Positions 60,368-64,000 of a DNA stretch of 64,000 bases are shown here, in pieces (the stretch's first letter is position 1; each line of letters opens with the position of its first letter). Position numbers and translations under genes: made by a program. The notes beneath the pieces were generated by a model. That model made no database searches, was not told where the DNA came from, and saw only the letters and a list, made by a program, of their open reading frames with translations. The stretch spans positions 4,006,001 through 4,070,000 of the forward strand of contig NC_022657.1 of the NCBI RefSeq assembly GCF_000494755.1. Direction: 5' to 3'. The stretch is from Amorphoplanes friuliensis DSM 7358. GTDB taxonomy: Bacteria > Actinomycetota > Actinomycetes > Mycobacteriales > Micromonosporaceae.

Positions 60368-62638
60368 TCAGTTGCCGTCCGGCCGCCGGTGCTGCGGGCC
60401 CTGGCCGTAGACCGGGAACTGCGCGGTGGCGGCGTGCGCGTAACTCTGCTCCGGCGGCGCCCACTGCGCCGCCGATTCCGTCGGTGCCGGGGTCTCCTCG
60501 ACCGGCCGGTCGACCTTGATGCGGCCGGGCCACCAGTTCGCGTCACCGAGCACGGCCATCAGGGCCGGCAGGACGTAGGTGCGGATGACCAGCGCGTCGA
60601 TCAGGATCGCGGTGGCCAGACCCACACCGAGCTGCTTGAACTCGATCAGGCTGAGCGTTCCGAAGATCGAGAAGACACCGACCATCACGATGGCCGCGCT
60701 GGTGACCACGCCGGCCGAGCGGGTGATGCCCTCCTCGACCGCCGCCCGCATCGTCAGGCCCTGCTGGGCCGCCTCACGGATGCGGCTGACGACAAAGACG
60801 TGGTAGTCCATCGACAGCCCGAAGAGCACCACGAAGAGGAACAGTGGCAGCCAGTTGACCAGGGCACCCGACGAGCTGAAGTCCAGCACGCCCTCGGCCC
60901 AGGTGTTCTGGAAGACCGCCACCAGCACACCGAACGCGGCGGCCGCCGAGAGCAGGTTGAGGACGACGGCCGACAGCGCGATGGCCACCGAGCGGAACAT
61001 CACCGCCATCATGCCCATGGTCAGCAGCAGCACGAAGCCGACCACCCAGGGGAGGCGTTCCTGCAGGTGGTTGGTGAAGTCGTCGCTCTGGGCGACCTTG
61101 CCGCCGACCGCGTACTCGACACCGGAGACGCCGCCGACCGCGTCGGGGAGCCAGCCGCGCAGGGCGTCCAGCGAGTCGTGCGCGCCGTCGGACTTCGCCG
61201 GGTACGGCGTACCCACGGTGACCGTGTGCACGGTCTTGTCGGCGGACTCCCGCACGGTCGGCTCGCGGTCCTTGGCGAACAGCGGGTCGGCCTCGGCCTT
61301 GCCGATCAGGCCCTTCAGGGCCGTGGTGACGGCCGCCGACTCCTCGGCCGGTGCCCGGACGACCACCTGGTGCGTGGTGCCCTCGCTGGGGAAGTGCGCG
61401 GTCAGCCGGTCCAGGGCCCGGATCACGGCGATGTCGCGGGACAGGTCCTCGCTGCTGGACTGCTTGAGTTTCATGTCCAGCGCCGGAACGGCGAGCGCCA
61501 GCAGTGCGCCGACCGACACGATCAGCGTGAGCACCGGGTGCTTCAGCGCGGGACGCAGCAGCCTGGGCCAGACGCGGGACCGGCCGGACCGCATCGTCAG
61601 ACGCCACAGGAAGGGCACCTTGGGCCGGTCGACCCAGCGGCCCAGCTTGGCCAGCAGTGCGGGCAGGACGGTCAGCGAGGCCAGCATGGCCACGGCGACC
61701 ACCACGATCGAGCCCGTGGCCAGGGAGCTGAAGGTCGCCTCGCGGGCCAGGTAGAGACCCGCCATCGCCACGATGACGGTGATGCCGGACATCACCACGG
61801 TGTGACCCGAGGTCAGCGCGGCGATCTCGATCGCATCGAGCCGGTCGCGGCCCTTGGCCCGCTCCTCGCGTTCCCGCTTGATGTAGAAGAGCGAGTAGTC
61901 GACACCGACCGCCATGCCCATCAGCAGGATGACGTTGGTGACCGTGCTCGTCGCCGGCACGAAGTGCGAGACCAGCGCGGAGAGGCCGATCGCGGCGGCG
62001 ACCGAGGAGAGCGCCAGGACGACCGGGATGCCGGCCGCGATCACCGCGCCGAAGACGACGAGCAGGATGAGCAGGGTCATCGGCAGGCTGAGGAACTCCG
62101 CCCGCTCGAAGTCCTCACCGAGCGTCTCGGTCAGGCCCTTGGCGGTCGAGCCGGTGCCGACCTGCTCGACCCGGAACCCGGGGTGCGCCTGCTGAACGGC
62201 CGCACTCTGGTCGAGCAGCGGCTGGACGTGCGCGTCCGCCGTCTCGCTGTCACCGGTCATCGTGACCGGCACCAGCACGGCCTCGCCGTCCGGTGCGGGG
62301 ATGGCCTCGCCGACCTCCGCGACCTCGGCGAGGGTCTTCATCCGGGCGATGACGTCCTGCGACACGGCCTTGGCCTCCGCCGCGTCGATCTTGCCGCCGT
62401 TCTCGGCGGTGATCAGCACACTCTCCTCGGGCGCCTCCGGGAAGTTGCCGGACGCCTCCAGCCGGGTCGCGGTGCCGGACTCGCGGACGCCGGAGTCGGC
62501 ATCGCTGATCTTGTTGGTTCCGGCCGCGCCGCCCAGCAGAAAACACACGACGACGAAGGCCGTCCAACCGACGATCGCGGACCACGGATGGGTGGCGCTC
62601 CACCGCGCGATCCGTACCGTTGCCGGGTTTTTCCTCAC
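60368..62638 (-). CDS. MmpL/RND-type membrane exporter
   Basis: Transporter of 756 aa of the MmpL branch of the RND superfamily. There are two repeats of one helix, a large extracytoplasmic loop and a five-helix block. The first has IVGWTAFVVVCFLLGG, then a soluble part, then GMAVGVDYSLFYIKREREE; the second has LFGLSMDYHVFVVSRIREA. The Asp-Tyr pairs in VDYSLF and MDYHVF are the family proton-relay residues. The tail is polar (Pro/Gln-rich). I choose GTG 62638, with AAAGGA upstream; the open frame reaches 62707, but the first 23 residues have no family character. Beside a lipopeptide cluster, export of a lipidic product or a role in resistance is plausible but not shown. Confidence 0.85.
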   Translation of the reverse strand: MRKNPATVRIARWSATHPWSAIVGWTAFVVVCFLLGGAAGTNKISDADSGVRESGTATRLEASGNFPEAPEESVLITAENGGKIDAAEAKAVSQDVIARMKTLAEVAEVGEAIPAPDGEAVLVPVTMTGDSETADAHVQPLLDQSAAVQQAHPGFRVEQVGTGSTAKGLTETLGEDFERAEFLSLPMTLLILLVVFGAVIAAGIPVVLALSSVAAAIGLSALVSHFVPATSTVTNVILLMGMAVGVDYSLFYIKREREERAKGRDRLDAIEIAALTSGHTVVMSGITVIVAMAGLYLAREATFSSLATGSIVVVAVAMLASLTVLPALLAKLGRWVDRPKVPFLWRLTMRSGRSRVWPRLLRPALKHPVLTLIVSVGALLALAVPALDMKLKQSSSEDLSRDIAVIRALDRLTAHFPSEGTTHQVVVRAPAEESAAVTTALKGLIGKAEADPLFAKDREPTVRESADKTVHTVTVGTPYPAKSDGAHDSLDALRGWLPDAVGGVSGVEYAVGGKVAQSDDFTNHLQERLPWVVGFVLLLTMGMMAVMFRSVAIALSAVVLNLLSAAAAFGVLVAVFQNTWAEGVLDFSSSGALVNWLPLFLFVVLFGLSMDYHVFVVSRIREAAQQGLTMRAAVEEGITRSAGVVTSAAIVMVGVFSIFGTLSLIEFKQLGVGLATAILIDALVIRTYVLPALMAVLGDANWWPGRIKVDRPVEETPAPTESAAQWAPPEQSYAHAATAQFPVYGQGPQHRRPDGN

Positions 62639-62966
62639 GTCGTTTCCTTTCGAGCTCACGGGTGTTCTCCGGACCCCGATGACGCTAGTGATCGCGGGTC
62701 CTCCCACCTACAAGACGAACCCCCGAAAACGGCGCAGCGAACCGCAGTCGGAAACTGCGAGAAACCACAGTCACCCGGTCGTGCCGGGCGCGTTGGTAAC
62801 TTCCTGCAACTTGGTCGTCGCAGTGACCGTCGTCGACATTCCTCCGGTAGCGTCACGGCTGTCGCAGCGGCCCGCGAATTGCGGCTCGGTACGCCGGCCG
62901 GCGCCACCCCCTCATTCGTGCACAGGTCTTGTGCTGCGCCCTGCCCCATTGCTGGAGGAGAACGCC
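62639..62966. promoter_or_regulatory. Divergent control region between the MmpL gene and pip
   Basis: A gap of 328 bases between outward-facing genes, so it must hold promoters for both. G+C is lower in the middle (about 62715-62780). I see no clear promoter pair or long inverted repeat. GGAGGAG (62954-62960) is a strong ribosome site for pip. Confidence 0.5.
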
Positions 62967-63986
62967 ATGGATACGCTCCTGCTGACGCGGCAACATGTTG
63001 CCAAACTCGTCGAGATGAATGGCCGGGACCATTTCATGGATCTGCTGATCCGCAATCTGCGGACGGCATTCCGGGCCGAGTCGAAAGGGCACACACCGCC
63101 CCGCGGCGGTTTTCTCCGCTGCCCCGGTGACACCGGCGTCATCGAGTGGATGCCGCACCACCGGGCCGGCGAGTCGATGACGCTGAAGCTGGTGGCCTAC
63201 ACACCGTCGAACCCCGAGCGCCTCAACCTGCCGACGATCATCGGCACGCTGACCCGGTACGACGACGTCACCGGTCATCTGGAGGCGGTGAGCGACGGCG
63301 TGCTGCTGACAGCGTTCCGGACCGGTGCCGCGTCCGCGGTCGCGAGCTCGCTGCTGGCCCGGCCGGACTCACGGACCCTGGGTCTGGTCGGTGCGGGTGC
63401 GCAGGCCGTCACCCAGGCGCACGCCCTGAGCCGGATCTTCCCGCTGGAGCGCATCCTGGTCACCGACGCCGAGCCCTCCCACGCCGCGTCGTACGCCGAC
63501 CGTGTCGACTTCCTCGGGCTCGACGTGCGCGTGGCCGACGTGGAGGAGATCGAGCGGGAGTCCGACATCATCTGCACCGCGACCACGGTCGGTGTCGGCG
63601 CGGGCCCGGTCCTGCCGGGCACCTCGCTGCGCCCCGACGTGCACATCAACGCGATCGGCGCCGACCTCGTCGGCAAGTTCGAGCTGCCGGTCGCGGTGCT
63701 GCGCAGTGCCACGGTCGTGCCCGACCACTTCGCCCAGGCCCGGGCCGAGGGGGAGTGCCAGCAGCTCGCCGACGACGAGGTCGGCCCGGACCTGATGACA
63801 CTGTGCGCGCGCCCGCAGGAGGCGGTGGCGCTGCGCTCCGGGCGTACCGTCTTCGACTCGACCGGATTTGCCCTCGAGGACCACGTCGCCTTCAGCACGC
63901 TCATCGAGCTGGCCGCCGAGGCCGGTGTCGGCGACCGCGTCGCCCTCGAGCACCTGCCCGAGGACGCGCTCAACCCCTACAGCTGA
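62967..63986 (+). CDS. pip: Pip: lysine cyclodeaminase (L-pipecolate synthase)
   Basis: Enzyme of 339 aa in the ornithine cyclodeaminase/mu-crystallin family. In friulimicin biosynthesis Pip was shown in E. coli (from memory) to turn L-lysine into L-pipecolate with bound NAD and loss of ammonia. The Rossmann motif is LGLVGAGAQAVTQAHAL, the ribose-binding acidic residue follows in VTDAEPS, and the catalytic region is INAIGADLVGKFELP with Asp. Substrate-side motifs include the early Arg/Lys of TLKLVAYTP. ATG 62967 has GGAGGAG 6 bases upstream. It supplies pipecolate for A3 of PstB, whose pocket reads as a pipecolate code, although it is transcribed apart from the NRPS operon. An ornithine cyclodeaminase (proline-forming) function is the alternative. 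Confidence 0.92.
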   Translation: MDTLLLTRQHVAKLVEMNGRDHFMDLLIRNLRTAFRAESKGHTPPRGGFLRCPGDTGVIEWMPHHRAGESMTLKLVAYTPSNPERLNLPTIIGTLTRYDDVTGHLEAVSDGVLLTAFRTGAASAVASSLLARPDSRTLGLVGAGAQAVTQAHALSRIFPLERILVTDAEPSHAASYADRVDFLGLDVRVADVEEIERESDIICTATTVGVGAGPVLPGTSLRPDVHINAIGADLVGKFELPVAVLRSATVVPDHFAQARAEGECQQLADDEVGPDLMTLCARPQEAVALRSGRTVFDSTGFALEDHVAFSTLIELAAEAGVGDRVALEHLPEDALNPYS

Positions 63987-64000
63987 GCCTCACGAGCCCA

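Noticed and set aside
1..64000. tRNA or rRNA genes, CRISPR arrays, insertion sequences, prophage or attachment sites
   Set aside because: I looked for such patterns and saw none; the only large repeats are the NRPS module copies.

Overview
The window reads as a high-GC actinomycete chromosome, by eye about 70 % G+C, with GTG starts common and NRPS modules in actinobacterial style. Its gene set and module order match what I recall of the friulimicin lipopeptide cluster of Actinoplanes friuliensis (pst, lip, dab, glm and pip genes). I therefore call it the friulimicin/amphomycin-type cluster of that species or a close relative. This comes from motifs, adenylation pocket residues and memory of the literature, not from a database search.

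Layout. Positions 1-3219 (minus strand) hold a glycine-betaine-type ABC transporter and a choline-dehydrogenase-like flavoprotein, followed at 3422-4246 by a DedA membrane protein; these look like housekeeping flank. The cluster seems to start with a LuxR-type regulator (4769). A tightly coupled plus-strand operon follows (5772-14544): export ATPase, dabA, dabB, dabC, the stand-alone NRPS pstA and a PduX-like threonine kinase. A strong hairpin at 14557-14591 separates it from a convergent minus-strand operon (18039-14600): glmA, glmB, export permease and an Fe(II)/2-oxoglutarate oxygenase. From a divergent promoter region (18040-18308) the plus strand then carries lipA-B-C-D, pstB, pstC, pstD, mbtH and an alpha/beta hydrolase to 60283. 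An MmpL exporter (minus, 62638-60368) and pip (plus, 62967-63986) close the window; the cluster may continue to the right.

How it works together. LipA activates a fatty acid onto LipD, and LipB (perhaps with LipC) desaturates it. PstB starts with an acyl-accepting condensation domain and builds acyl-Asx1, then residue 2, then D-pipecolate3. PstC adds methyl-Asp4-Asp5-Gly6-Asp7-Gly8-D-residue9. PstD adds Val10-Pro11 and releases and cyclises the peptide. Pocket codes read by eye: A1 DLTKVGDVN, A3 DFQFFGVAV (pipecolate), A4 DLTKMGVVN, A5 and A7 DLTKVGAVN (Asp), A6 and A8 DILQLGLVW (Gly), A9 DAFFWGEVF, A10 DAYWWGGTF (Val-like), A11 DVQYVAHVV (Pro). GlmA/GlmB make 3-methyl-aspartate from glutamate, Pip makes pipecolate from lysine, and the dab operon makes 2,3-diaminobutyrate (Dab).

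The most striking feature is module 2 of PstB, which has no adenylation domain: C2 runs straight into a carrier domain. The missing activity is probably supplied by PstA, a free adenylation-carrier protein whose thioesterase-like domain has Cys in place of the nucleophilic Ser (GHCAG). That is the hallmark of SyrC/CmaE-type aminoacyl shuttles. The Thr kinase, the PLP enzyme, the lyase and PstA sit in one translationally coupled operon, suggesting a self-contained supply and delivery line for Dab.
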